From Hydrogenophaga sp. (lineage in GTDB: Bacteria > Pseudomonadota > Gammaproteobacteria > Burkholderiales > Burkholderiaceae_C), in NCBI RefSeq assembly GCF_030373245.1, contig NZ_JAUCZF010000001.1, positions 248,001 to 312,000 on the forward strand: a stretch of 64,000 bases of DNA, written 5' to 3'. The translations under genes and the position numbers were made by a program. Shown one piece after another: positions 26,604 through 34,784 of this stretch; the stretch's first letter is position 1; the number at the start of each line of letters is the position of its first letter. The notes below the pieces were generated by a model. That model was not told the DNA's origin. It was given only the letters and a program-made list of their open reading frames with translations, and did no database searches.

Positions 26604-26618
26604 TAGGAGCAAGAGCTT

Positions 26619-26641
26619 ACCCGCCCAAACACCCGCCCAAA
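26619..26641 (+). repeat. Paired 11-mer ACCCGCCCAAA, right end (candidate arm-type sites)
   Basis: Two copies of ACCCGCCCAAA separated by one base (C), in the same orientation as the pair at 6239-6261. They lie 130 bases inside attR and 59 bases upstream of the preferred integrase start, so integrase binding here could also repress its own gene. Confidence 0.6.
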
Positions 26642-26771
26642 ATTTTACGCTAGAGTGTAGATACCTGAACACATCTGAAGAGATATTTCTGATTTTTTTC
26701 GTTCTATATCAATGACTTGCTTGAGCGATAGGAGATGACTGGAAATCTTAGAAAGCTCTAGGAAAGCGGAC

Positions 26772-26785
26772 ACAGTCTCCGCCAG
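26772..26785 (+). repeat. attR: 14-bp copy of the tRNA-Ser 3' end
   Basis: CACAGTCTCCGCCA, identical to 6171-6184 but not part of a tRNA here. It marks the right border of the island; what follows up to 26869 is ordinary spacer before the kinase gene. Confidence 0.82.
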
Positions 26786-26869
26786 CCTCAAGCTGGCAGC
26801 CGATCTGCCGATACAACCCGAAACCCCTGCTTCCTGGATGGTCCAGGATCGGTTGACGGGTTGTTCAAC

Positions 26870-28015
26870 ATGCAGATCACACCTGCTGCCCCTGGCAGCA
26901 ACCCTTTGTTGACGCTTCTCGACCTGGTCGAGACACCGTTGCTGCTGTTCCAGCCCGACGGTCGGGTGGTGTTTTCCAACCAGGCTGCGCGCGCCGACCC
27001 CAGCAGGCCGTCGCTGGTACTGGGCAGCGACCCTCAGGTTCGCGCCATCGTCCAGGGCATCGCCGCTGGCACGAGCATACCGGTGACCGACCTGCGGCTC
27101 GACGCCCTGTCCGACGCCGGGGCGGTGGGACTGACGGTCCGCTTTGCACCCAAGCCGGTCGCCGGACTGATCGCCGCCACCGCCAGGTCCACCACTGCGG
27201 CGGCCAGCCCGGCCGGCGAACGCCCGGTGGCCAGCGACGAACGCTTGAGCCTGCAGCAAGTTGTCGAGGTGCTGCGTGGCGATCTGCTGCCACCGATGCA
27301 GGAGGTATTGGCCCAGCGCGACACCACCCTGCCCGCCCACGGCGCTGCGGTCGAGCACCTGCGCGAACGTCTGGACCGCCTGGTAGACCTGGTGGACGTG
27401 TTCGGCGACGACGTCTTGATCAGCGATGAGCGCATGGTTGTTCCCGACCTGGTGCGCGCGACCTGCCAGGCCCTGGCTCCCCTGATGCAGGCGAGCGGTG
27501 TCTCGGTGGTTTTCAAGGGCGAAAAGGCCGATCTTCCCCCTGTCTATGGCAGCGAGCGCCTGCTGCGGCGCGCGCTGCACGAATGCCTGCACAACGCAGT
27601 GGCGCACTCGCGCGCCCAGATCCAGGCCAACCAGCATGTGGGCGTGGAAGTCGCGTTCCGCGCGGCCGGCCACCACTTGCTGATCGGCATCAGCAACATG
27701 GGCGCGCTGTCGACCGCTGCGCTGCAGCGCCACGCAGCCACCTTGTTCCGCGTCGAGCCAGCAACGGGCTCGCGCAAGGCGGGCGAGGCGCCCGTGCTGC
27801 AGATCGGCCTTCCCCTGGCCCACCGCATCTTGCAATTGCATGGTGGCGCCCTGCGGATCGAGGATGACCGCGGCGAGGGGCTGGCCGTGATGCTGGAGCT
27901 GCCCACCGGCGCCCCGTTGCGCAATACCCGCCAGCTTGATCTGCTGCAGGCACAGATATACGCCGAAGACCTCTCCACCCTCATGGCGCGCACCCGCGCC
28001 CGGAGCACAACATGA
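26870..28015 (+). CDS. PAS-containing histidine kinase-like protein with no clear H-box
   Basis: A 381-residue cytoplasmic protein. The N-terminal PAS-like part reads LLTLLDLVETPLLLFQPDGRVVFSNQAA. The C-terminal ATPase domain has an N-box (LLRRALHECLHNAVAHSRAQI) and GLPLAHRILQLHGGALRIEDD. Between them, where HisKA should be, there is no 'SHELRTPL' type motif; the only His candidates are in TLPAHGAAVEHLRERLDRLVDLVD. Phosphotransfer from this protein is therefore uncertain. The stop overlaps the start of the response regulator gene (ATGA), and four genes in a row appear cotranscribed. It is the first chromosomal gene after attR. Confidence 0.75.
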   Translation: MQITPAAPGSNPLLTLLDLVETPLLLFQPDGRVVFSNQAARADPSRPSLVLGSDPQVRAIVQGIAAGTSIPVTDLRLDALSDAGAVGLTVRFAPKPVAGLIAATARSTTAAASPAGERPVASDERLSLQQVVEVLRGDLLPPMQEVLAQRDTTLPAHGAAVEHLRERLDRLVDLVDVFGDDVLISDERMVVPDLVRATCQALAPLMQASGVSVVFKGEKADLPPVYGSERLLRRALHECLHNAVAHSRAQIQANQHVGVEVAFRAAGHHLLIGISNMGALSTAALQRHAATLFRVEPATGSRKAGEAPVLQIGLPLAHRILQLHGGALRIEDDRGEGLAVMLELPTGAPLRNTRQLDLLQAQIYAEDLSTLMARTRARSTT

Positions 28016-28395
28016 CCGCCAGGATCCTGATCGTCGATGACCAACCGGACATCCGAAAGCTCATCAAGCTCACGCTGCAGCATCTGGAGGATGCCGACGT
28101 CCACGAGGCCAGCGACGGCAGCGAGGGATGGCGGCTGGCGCAGAATCTGCGCCCCGACCTGATGCTGCTCGACGTGATGATGCCGGGCGAGCTCGATGGC
28201 TACCAGGTCTGCGAGAAGGTCAAGAAAGACCCGGTGCTGGGCTCCCATACCAAGGTCATCATGCTGACGGCGCGTGCCCAGCAGGAAGACCTGGCCCAGG
28301 GCAGCAAGGTCGGCAGCGACGCCTACCTCACGAAAGCATTCAGTCCGCTCAAGCTGCTCGACCTGGTGGACAACATGCTGGGGCGAACGGCATGA
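28012..28395 (+). CDS. Single-domain response regulator (CheY-like)
   Basis: A 127-residue receiver domain and nothing else: ILIVDDQPDIRKLI (acidic pocket D9-D10), LMLLDVMMPGELDGYQVCEKV (phosphoacceptor Asp near 54), VIMLTARAQ (Thr) and DAYLTKAFSPLKLLDLV. The Lys of the usual KPF motif is retained as TKAF. With no output domain it must act through protein contacts, probably with the two kinases on either side. It overlaps both neighbours by four bases. Confidence 0.93.
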   Translation: MTARILIVDDQPDIRKLIKLTLQHLEDADVHEASDGSEGWRLAQNLRPDLMLLDVMMPGELDGYQVCEKVKKDPVLGSHTKVIMLTARAQQEDLAQGSKVGSDAYLTKAFSPLKLLDLVDNMLGRTA

Positions 28396-29246
28396 CGGCG
28401 AGCAAGCTGAGCCGCTGGCTGGTCACCGCCTGCTGGCTGTTGGCCAGCCCCTGGGCGCTGGCCCAGGCAGGCAACGCCCAGCCGCTTCGCCTGGGTGTGG
28501 TGCCCCAGTTCCCCACACTGGAACTGCAGCGCCAGTGGGGGCCCATCGCCAGCGCCCTGACCGAGGCCTGTGGACAGCCAGTGATCTTGCAGGTGTCGCT
28601 CTCCATCCCCCAGTTCGAGACCCAGTTTCTCGCCGGTGAATTCGACCTGGCCTACCTGAACCCTTACCACGCGGTGATGGCCAACAAGGCGCAGGGCTAC
28701 CTGCCTCTGGTGCGCGAAGGCCGGCGCGAACTCAAGGGCATCCTGGTGGTGCGGGCCAACAGCACGGTCCGCTCGGTCAGCGACCTGGCCGGCCAGCGCA
28801 TCGCCTACCCGGCGCCCAACGCCTTCGGTGCATCGCTGTACCTGCGCGCCCTGCTCGAACGCGAGCACCGGGTGAAAACGCAGGCTGACTACGTGCGCAC
28901 CCACAGCAACGCCTACCGGCACGTGATCGCAGGCCAGGCCGAGGCGGCCGGCGGCGTGAAGGCCACCCTCGCCAGCGAACCGCCGGCCCTGGCCAGCCAG
29001 TTGCGCGTGCTGTACGAAACGCCGCCAGCAGCGCCACACCCGATCGTGGCCCACCCCCGTGTAGCGCCGGCCGTGCAGGCCTGCATCACCCGAATCCTCA
29101 CGCACCCCGAGGCCTTGCCCGGGATGCAGACGCTGCTGGACGCGGTGCACATGTCCCACCCGGTGGTGGCCACCTACGCGCGCGACTACCAGCCGCTGGA
29201 GCGTCTGGCGCTTGAGCAGTACGTGGTGATGGACACCAAGCCCTGA
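28392..29246 (+). CDS. PhnD-like periplasmic substrate-binding protein
   Basis: A 284-residue protein with a signal peptide (MTASKLSRWLVTACWLLASPWALAQA). The mature part follows the phosphate/phosphonate-binding PhnD family: LRLGVVPQFPTLELQRQWGPIASALTEACGQPVIL, then LAGEFDLAYLNPYHAVMANKAQGY, VSDLAGQRIAYPAPNAFGASLYLRALL and HVIAGQAEAAGGV. No ABC permease or ATPase gene is near. Its place between a response regulator and a membrane kinase suggests a periplasmic ligand sensor that feeds the kinase at 29250; the ligand is not known. Confidence 0.88.
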   Translation: MTASKLSRWLVTACWLLASPWALAQAGNAQPLRLGVVPQFPTLELQRQWGPIASALTEACGQPVILQVSLSIPQFETQFLAGEFDLAYLNPYHAVMANKAQGYLPLVREGRRELKGILVVRANSTVRSVSDLAGQRIAYPAPNAFGASLYLRALLEREHRVKTQADYVRTHSNAYRHVIAGQAEAAGGVKATLASEPPALASQLRVLYETPPAAPHPIVAHPRVAPAVQACITRILTHPEALPGMQTLLDAVHMSHPVVATYARDYQPLERLALEQYVVMDTKP

Positions 29247-29249
29247 GCC

Positions 29250-31892
29250 ATGGAGCCCACATTGACCCGACCACCGATGTCGCTTGTCCGCTGGATAGGG
29301 CGGCGCACCCTGAACACCCAGCTGCTGATCCTGGTCACTTCGGTGTGCGTTTTCGGGGTCGCCATCACCGGTGGCCTGTCCTACCTGCGATCGCAGCAAG
29401 AGACGCGCGACGAAAGCCAGGCCTGGGCCCTGGCGCTGGCACGGCTAGCGGCCAAGAGCAGCGCCGGCCCAATCATCGAACGCGACTACGGCACGCTGGA
29501 ACTCACACTGCAGGAATTAACCGCCTTGCCCGGCGTGCAATCGGTCGAGATCGCCGCTCCCGGAGGTTTGGTGCTGCTGAACATCCGCCGCCAGGCCAGC
29601 GGCAAGCTGGGCGTCGAGTACCCGGTGGGTACGTTGCGCGCTGGTCCGACCGGAGCGCCGGCAAACCAGCAGGACGACGTGTTTGCGCACGCCAGCCTGA
29701 TCAGCTCGGCCGCAGGCCATAGTGGCGCAGCAGCGGACGCGCAGACCCTCCGCAGCGAAGGCTGGGTCGAGGTGGCGTTCAGCCACCAACAGCGCCTGGC
29801 GCAGTCGAACCGCAACTGGCTGATCGGGGTGGGGGGCGCGCTGCTTGCGGCGGGGCTGGGCCTGCTGGTGTTCTACCTGTTTTTGCAGCGGGCGATCCGG
29901 CCGGTGGGCGAACTCGCGCGCTTCGCCAATCGCATGGCCACGCAGCCGGGTGACACGCTGAAGATCCGCTGGCGCAGCCGCGAAGTGCGCGAGCTGGGAC
30001 AGGCCATCAACTGGGCCTCGCGCGAGCTCGCCAGCCGCATGCAGGACACCCAGCAAAAGCTCGCGCGCCTGCACGCCATCCTGGACACCGCCGCCGATGC
30101 CATCGTGGGCGTTTCGGCAGACGGGCGCATCGTGACCCTCAACCCGGCGGCCGAGCGCATGCTCGGACTGGACGCCGCTGTCATGCAGGGGCGACCCCTG
30201 GAGAATTTCGTGCCCGACATGAATCCGCAGCGGTTGCAAAGCGCGCTGGCGGAGGGTACCTTGATTTACAGCACCCAGTCGCGCATCGGGCAGCTCGAAC
30301 TGACCGCCCTGCGCCAGGACGGTACGCTGTTTCCGATCGAGCTGCTGATCGGCGAAACCCGCGACGATCCCGAGATCAGCTTCACCTGCATCGTGCGCGA
30401 CCTCAGCGACATGAAACAGGCTGAGGCCTACCTAACGCTGTACGGCCGAGTGCTCGACTGCACCATGAACGGCATCGCGATCAGCAGCGCGCGGCAGTTC
30501 CCACAGCCCATCGTGCACGTCAACCCCGCTTTCACCCGCATCACCGGGTACGAGGCATCGGAGGTGCTGGGTCGCAATCTGAGCCTGCTGGTGGGGTCGG
30601 CAACCGATGCGCAAGGGCAAGAGCAGCTGGAGCAGGCGATGCAGCAGGGTCAGGAGACCACGCTCACGCTGGCCCACGCCCGCAAGGATGGATCGGTCTT
30701 TTACAACAAGCTGTCGGTATCGCCCGTGCTGGACGATGCCGGCGCCATCACGCACTACATCAGCGTGATCGAGGACGTAAGCACCCAGATCGAGGTCAAA
30801 CGCAAGCTGATCGAGCGCACCGCACGCCTCAATGCTTCGTTCAACCTCAGCCCGGGGGGATTTGCGGTGTTCGACGCCCAGGGCGTGCTGGTCACGACCA
30901 ACCCCGCGCTGCGCGCCATGATCGGCGAGGTGCCGTCCTGGTGCACCCTGCAGCGCTTCGACATCTGGTTCCGCAACCTGTGTGATGACTACGAGAGCTA
31001 TCCGCTGGTGAGCACCTCACTCAATGCCGGCGGCAAACACACGCTGGAGCTGGCCCGGCCCGGCCACAAGGTGCTGGAACGGGAAATCCGGCGCAACCTC
31101 GGCGGCAGCGGCGAGACCTTCCTCTACTTCCGCGACATCACGCACCAGTTCGAGGTCGATCGCATGAAGAGCGAGTTTCTGGCCACTGCCGCGCACGAGT
31201 TGCGCACGCCGCTGGCCAGCATCCTGGGCTTCACCGAACTCATGATCCACCGCCGCTACAGCGAAGAGCGGCAGAAGGACCTGCTGCAGACCGTGCACCG
31301 CCAGGGCACGCTGCTGTCCAACCTGATCCAGGAGCTGCTCGACCTCTCGCGCATCGAGGCGCGGCAAGGCAAGGACTTCCACATCGTGCCCAGCCCGTTG
31401 CAAGACATCGTGAGCCACGCAGTGAGCGGCATCACCGACCAGGACCTGGGCCGCATCGTGGCCTATGGTGAACTGCCCGCGCTGACCGTGATGGCCGATG
31501 CGGCCAAGATCCAGCAGGCCCTAACCAACCTGCTGAGCAACGCGTTCAAGTATTCGCCGGGCCAGGCCCAGGTGGGGCTGGCGGTGGAGACGGACATGCA
31601 GCAGCAACCGCCCATGGTCCATATCCGCGTGAGCGATCAAGGCATGGGCATGAAGCCTGAGCAACTGGCGCGCGCCTTCGAGCGCTTTTACCGCGCCGAT
31701 GGGTCGGGCAATATCCCGGGCACCGGTCTGGGGCTCAACCTGGTCAAGGAGATCGCGGAGATTCACGGTGGCTCGGTGGCACTGAGCAGCCAGCCCGGTG
31801 TGGGCACCGTGGCCACCCTGTCGCTTCGCCTGGCTGTCACTGGCGCGATCGCGCAGCCGACCGAGACCGTGCCCGAGGCACAGGGCGCGTAA
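29250..31892 (+). CDS. Membrane PAS-domain sensor histidine kinase
   Basis: An 880-residue kinase. Membrane helices lie at about residues 18-46 (TQLLILVTSVCVFGVAITGGLSYL) and 187-213 (WLIGVGGALLAAGLGLLVFYLF), enclosing a periplasmic domain of about 140 residues. HAMP follows, then two PAS domains (LHAILDTAADAIVGVSADGRIVTLN and LDCTMNGIAISSARQFPQPIVHVNPAFTRITGY) with a PAC segment, and a third PAS-like stretch (LNASFNLSPGGFAVFDAQGVLVT). HisKA has FLATAAHELRTPLASILGF with His near 648, and the ATPase has LTNLLSNAFKYS, DQGMGMKPEQLARAFERFYR and GTGLGLNLVKEIAEIHGG. No receiver domain is fused. It starts three bases after the binding-protein gene and probably signals to the CheY-like protein. Confidence 0.93.
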   Translation: MEPTLTRPPMSLVRWIGRRTLNTQLLILVTSVCVFGVAITGGLSYLRSQQETRDESQAWALALARLAAKSSAGPIIERDYGTLELTLQELTALPGVQSVEIAAPGGLVLLNIRRQASGKLGVEYPVGTLRAGPTGAPANQQDDVFAHASLISSAAGHSGAAADAQTLRSEGWVEVAFSHQQRLAQSNRNWLIGVGGALLAAGLGLLVFYLFLQRAIRPVGELARFANRMATQPGDTLKIRWRSREVRELGQAINWASRELASRMQDTQQKLARLHAILDTAADAIVGVSADGRIVTLNPAAERMLGLDAAVMQGRPLENFVPDMNPQRLQSALAEGTLIYSTQSRIGQLELTALRQDGTLFPIELLIGETRDDPEISFTCIVRDLSDMKQAEAYLTLYGRVLDCTMNGIAISSARQFPQPIVHVNPAFTRITGYEASEVLGRNLSLLVGSATDAQGQEQLEQAMQQGQETTLTLAHARKDGSVFYNKLSVSPVLDDAGAITHYISVIEDVSTQIEVKRKLIERTARLNASFNLSPGGFAVFDAQGVLVTTNPALRAMIGEVPSWCTLQRFDIWFRNLCDDYESYPLVSTSLNAGGKHTLELARPGHKVLEREIRRNLGGSGETFLYFRDITHQFEVDRMKSEFLATAAHELRTPLASILGFTELMIHRRYSEERQKDLLQTVHRQGTLLSNLIQELLDLSRIEARQGKDFHIVPSPLQDIVSHAVSGITDQDLGRIVAYGELPALTVMADAAKIQQALTNLLSNAFKYSPGQAQVGLAVETDMQQQPPMVHIRVSDQGMGMKPEQLARAFERFYRADGSGNIPGTGLGLNLVKEIAEIHGGSVALSSQPGVGTVATLSLRLAVTGAIAQPTETVPEAQGA

Positions 31893-32021
31893 GTTCTTCC
31901 TCACAACAGGTGCGCTCAACGAACCCCATGCGCACACCCTGACCCAATGGGCGCACGGAGTCGGCAGAGTCTCCTGCAGCGGCGCCCTCGGACCGCGCTG
32001 TCCAACGCACCGATCAGCCGG

Positions 32022-33299
32022 TCAGGCGCTTGCCGATCCGTCGAACAGGAACATCGACTGCAGGTCGCTCAGAAAATCAATGCCGCGGGTGGTGGGCCAG
32101 ACCCGTGCGGCATCGCGCTGCAGCAGTCCCTTGGCCACGCCTTGTTCGATGCCGGCCTGCACCGCCGACAGCGGTAACCCGGTGCGGTCCATGAAGTCCT
32201 GCAGGGGGAAGCCGTCGAGCAGTCGCAAGCTGTTGAGCATGAACTCGAACGGCAGGTCAGCCCGAGTCACTTCGCTCACGCTGGCCACTGGGTCGATGGC
32301 CGCGCGCTCCAGGTACAGGCGCGGGTCGCGCAGGCGCACCTGGCGCACCACGCGGTGAGCAAACGTGAGCTTGCTGTGGGCACCGGCGCCAATGCCCAGG
32401 TAGTCGCCAAATCGCCAGTAGTTCGTGTTGTGACGACTCTGATGCCCCGTCCGGGCGTAGGCCGATACCTCGTAGCGCGCCAGGCCGGCCTCACCCGTGA
32501 GCTCGGTGATGCGGTCGAGCATGGCGTAGGCGTCGTCTTCAGGCGGCAATTCCGGCGGGTACTTGGCGAAGTAGGTGTTTGGTTCCAGCGTGAGGTGATA
32601 GATCGAGATGTGCGGCGGCGCCAGCGCCAACGCAGTGCGGACGTCGACCTCGCAGTCCGCCAGCGACTGCCCGGGCAGCGCGTACATCAGGTCGAGGTTG
32701 AAGGTATCAAAGGCCATCGCCGCCTCCTCGACCGCGGCGATGGCCTGCGCTCGGTCGTGCACCCGGCCCAGCGCCACCAAGTGCGCGTCGTTGAAACTCT
32801 GTACGCCGATGGACAGGCGCGTTATCCCGGCCTGGCGAAAGGCGCGGAAACGGTCCTTCTCAAAGGTGCCGGGGTTGGCTTCGAGCGTGATCTCGGCGTC
32901 GGCATCCAGCCGCAAGCGCGCGCGCACATCACCCAGCAGGCGATCGATCGCCTCGGGTGAAAACAGGCTCGGTGTGCCGCCACCGATGAATACGCTGTGC
33001 ACCGAACGCCCCCAGATCAGCGGCAGCGAGGCTTCCAGGTCGGCGCGCAGCGCATCCAGGTAGTCCTGCTCGGGCAGGGTCGTGCCGGCCGGGTCGCGCC
33101 ACTCGTGGGAGTTGAAATCGCAATAGGGGCACTTCTTCAGGCACCAGGGCAGGTGGATGTAGAGCGACAGCGGTGGCAGCCCTTGCAACTGCAGGGTGCC
33201 AGGCCGCATCCAGTGCGCCACATCACTCCAGTGCGGCGCTTCGGGCGAGGGCCCTGATCGCGGACCTGGCCAGGCCACGCGGACTTCGCGCACGCTCAT
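32022..33299 (-). CDS. hemW: HemW-like radical SAM protein
   Basis: A 425-residue radical SAM protein with the cluster motif CLKKCPYC (C-x3-C-x2-C) in SLYIHLPWCLKKCPYCDFNSHEW, followed by VFIGGGTPSLFSPEAIDRLL, ITLEANPGTFEKDRFRAFRQAGITRLSIGVQSF and the C-terminal HemN-type region. These are HemN/HemW family features; the CX3CX2C(DF) form and about 400 residues fit HemW, now seen as a haem chaperone, rather than HemN. The start overlaps the end of rdgB by four bases, making it the last gene of rph-rdgB-hemW. Confidence 0.93.
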   Translation of the reverse strand: MSVREVRVAWPGPRSGPSPEAPHWSDVAHWMRPGTLQLQGLPPLSLYIHLPWCLKKCPYCDFNSHEWRDPAGTTLPEQDYLDALRADLEASLPLIWGRSVHSVFIGGGTPSLFSPEAIDRLLGDVRARLRLDADAEITLEANPGTFEKDRFRAFRQAGITRLSIGVQSFNDAHLVALGRVHDRAQAIAAVEEAAMAFDTFNLDLMYALPGQSLADCEVDVRTALALAPPHISIYHLTLEPNTYFAKYPPELPPEDDAYAMLDRITELTGEAGLARYEVSAYARTGHQSRHNTNYWRFGDYLGIGAGAHSKLTFAHRVVRQVRLRDPRLYLERAAIDPVASVSEVTRADLPFEFMLNSLRLLDGFPLQDFMDRTGLPLSAVQAGIEQGVAKGLLQRDAARVWPTTRGIDFLSDLQSMFLFDGSASA

Positions 33300-33913
33300 A
33301 TCTTCTCGGTCAGTCCGAACCAGCGCTCGCGCATGAGCGCCAGCATCTGCCGCGCTGCGCGGCCGCGGTGGCTGTTCGCGTTCTTCACCTCGGTGGGCAA
33401 CTCGGCAAAGGTCTTGCCAAACTGCGGCAAGTACATCACCGGGTCAAAGCCAAAACCCCCGTCGCCGACGGGCCGCTCGGTGATCAGACCCGGCGCGCGA
33501 CCTGTGGCCACCAGCGGCTCGGGGTCGTCAGCACTTCGCAGTGCCACCAACGTGCTCACCAGGGCGGCGCGGCGGTCGGTCTGGCCTTGCAGCTGCTCCA
33601 GCAGCGCGCGCACATTGTTCGCGTCGCCCTTTTCGTAGCCAAACTGGGTCGCATAGTAGGCGGTGTCCACGCCAGGCAGGCCGCCAAAGGCCTCGACGCA
33701 GAGACCCGCGTCGTCTGCCAGCGCCGGCAAGCCGCTCTCTCGCGCCGCATGGCGAGCCTTGGCGAGTGCATTTTCAACGAACGTCCGGTGCGGCTCCGGC
33801 GCCTCCGCTATGCCGAGCTCTGACTGGCGCACCAACTCCACACCCAGTGGCGCAAACAAGGCTTGAAGCTCGGCCAGCTTGCCGGCATTGTTGGAGGCCA
33901 GGACCAGCTTCAT
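33296..33913 (-). CDS. rdgB: XTP/dITP diphosphatase (RdgB/HAM1)
   Basis: A 205-residue enzyme that hydrolyses non-canonical purine triphosphates and keeps ITP and XTP out of nucleic acids. MKLVLASNNAGKLAELQALF is the N-terminal substrate-binding segment, TFVENALAKARHAARESGLPALADDAGLCVEAFGGLPGVDTA carries the conserved metal-site acids, and GDGGFGFDPVMYLPQFGKTFAEL and SHRGRAARQM complete the family pattern. It lies ten bases after rph and overlaps hemW by four bases. Confidence 0.96.
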   Translation of the reverse strand: MKLVLASNNAGKLAELQALFAPLGVELVRQSELGIAEAPEPHRTFVENALAKARHAARESGLPALADDAGLCVEAFGGLPGVDTAYYATQFGYEKGDANNVRALLEQLQGQTDRRAALVSTLVALRSADDPEPLVATGRAPGLITERPVGDGGFGFDPVMYLPQFGKTFAELPTEVKNANSHRGRAARQMLALMRERWFGLTEKI

Positions 33914-33923
33914 CGCGAAAGTC

Positions 33924-34655
33924 TCACTTCAGGCCCAGCGTCTGCTTCTGCAGCTCGACCAGCTCGCCAATGCCTTTTTCGGCCAGGGCCAACAACGCAT
34001 CCATCTGCGAACGGGAAAACGCCTCTCCTTCCGCCGTGCCCTGCACTTCAACGAAGTGACCCGCTCCCGTCATCACCACATTCATGTCGGTGTCGCAGGT
34101 CGAGTCTTCAATGTATTCCAGGTCCAACAACGGCAGGCCGCGCAACATGCCGACCGAAATGGCAGCCACATGGCCCTTGATCGGCGAGGCAGCGATCTTG
34201 CCTTCCTGGAGCAAATGGGTCACTGCGTCGTGAGCGGCGACGAAGGCACCGGTGATGGCGGCGGTACGGGTGCCGCCATCGGCTTGCAGCACGTCGCAGT
34301 CCAGCGAAATCGTGCGTTCACCCAAGGCCTTGAGGTCGAACACCGCGCGCAGCGAGCGGCCGATCAGGCGCTGGATCTCTTGCGTGCGGCCACTCTGCTT
34401 GCCCTTGGCCGCTTCCCGGTCGCTGCGGGTGTGGGTGGCGCGCGGCAGCATGCCGTACTCGGCGGTTACCCAGCCTTCGCCACTGCCTCGTTTGTGCGGC
34501 GGCACCTTCTCTTCCACAGAGGCGGTGCACAGCACCTTGGTGTGACCAAACTCGATCAGAACCGAGCCTTCGGCGTGCATGGTGAAGGCTCGGGTGATGC
34601 GCACAGGACGCAAAGCATCGGTGGCCCGTTGATCAGGGCGAACGTAAGTGGTCAT
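33924..34655 (-). CDS. rph: Ribonuclease PH
   Basis: A 243-residue phosphorolytic 3'-5' exoribonuclease that trims tRNA 3' ends. The N-terminus [69 protein letters not shown], the conserved [40 protein letters not shown] and the C-terminal [26 protein letters not shown] all match RNase PH. The ATG at 34655 gives the standard length; an upstream in-frame start adds no family residues. It heads the rph-rdgB-hemW operon. Confidence 0.97.
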   Translation of the reverse strand: MTTYVRPDQRATDALRPVRITRAFTMHAEGSVLIEFGHTKVLCTASVEEKVPPHKRGSGEGWVTAEYGMLPRATHTRSDREAAKGKQSGRTQEIQRLIGRSLRAVFDLKALGERTISLDCDVLQADGGTRTAAITGAFVAAHDAVTHLLQEGKIAASPIKGHVAAISVGMLRGLPLLDLEYIEDSTCDTDMNVVMTGAGHFVEVQGTAEGEAFSRSQMDALLALAEKGIGELVELQKQTLGLK

Positions 34656-34784
34656 GAAAGGGGCCTTTGTCAGCGGTTTCGAAGGGGGTTCGGCCCAGGC
34701 ATCCAGCACACGGCCCAGAGCCGGCTTTGCCGGGTCACTGGCGCAATCGTTGCAAGGAGAAGTCGCGAGCCGGCGCAGGAAAAA

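Larger units (their letters stand above)
6171..26785. mobile_element. tRNA-Ser-integrated genomic island with defence cargo
   Basis: The borders are a 14-bp direct repeat (CACAGTCTCCGCCA): the end of tRNA-Ser at 6171-6184 and an isolated copy at 26772-26785. Between them lie a P4-type tyrosine integrase close to attR, a second tyrosine recombinase, an AlpA-like regulator and a Rep-like gene, and then only accessory genes (helicase, Septu-like pair, three-gene unit, type I RM with DUF262). Both flanks are ordinary chromosomal genes. Conjugation genes are absent, so it is at most a mobilisable or self-excising island. The integrase is at the end away from the tRNA gene, which is less common than placement beside it. 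Confidence 0.82.

Noticed and set aside
26560-26604. Alternative integrase start at 26604 giving MQSIAVGSKDTGGVD
   Set aside because: The ATG lies in a copy of the island palindrome and the later ATG at 26559 has a better ribosome site (GGAGG).
26782-26798. GCCAGC/GCTGGC hairpin straight after attR as a possible terminator
   Set aside because: No T-run follows; the stem is short and partly formed from the att core itself.
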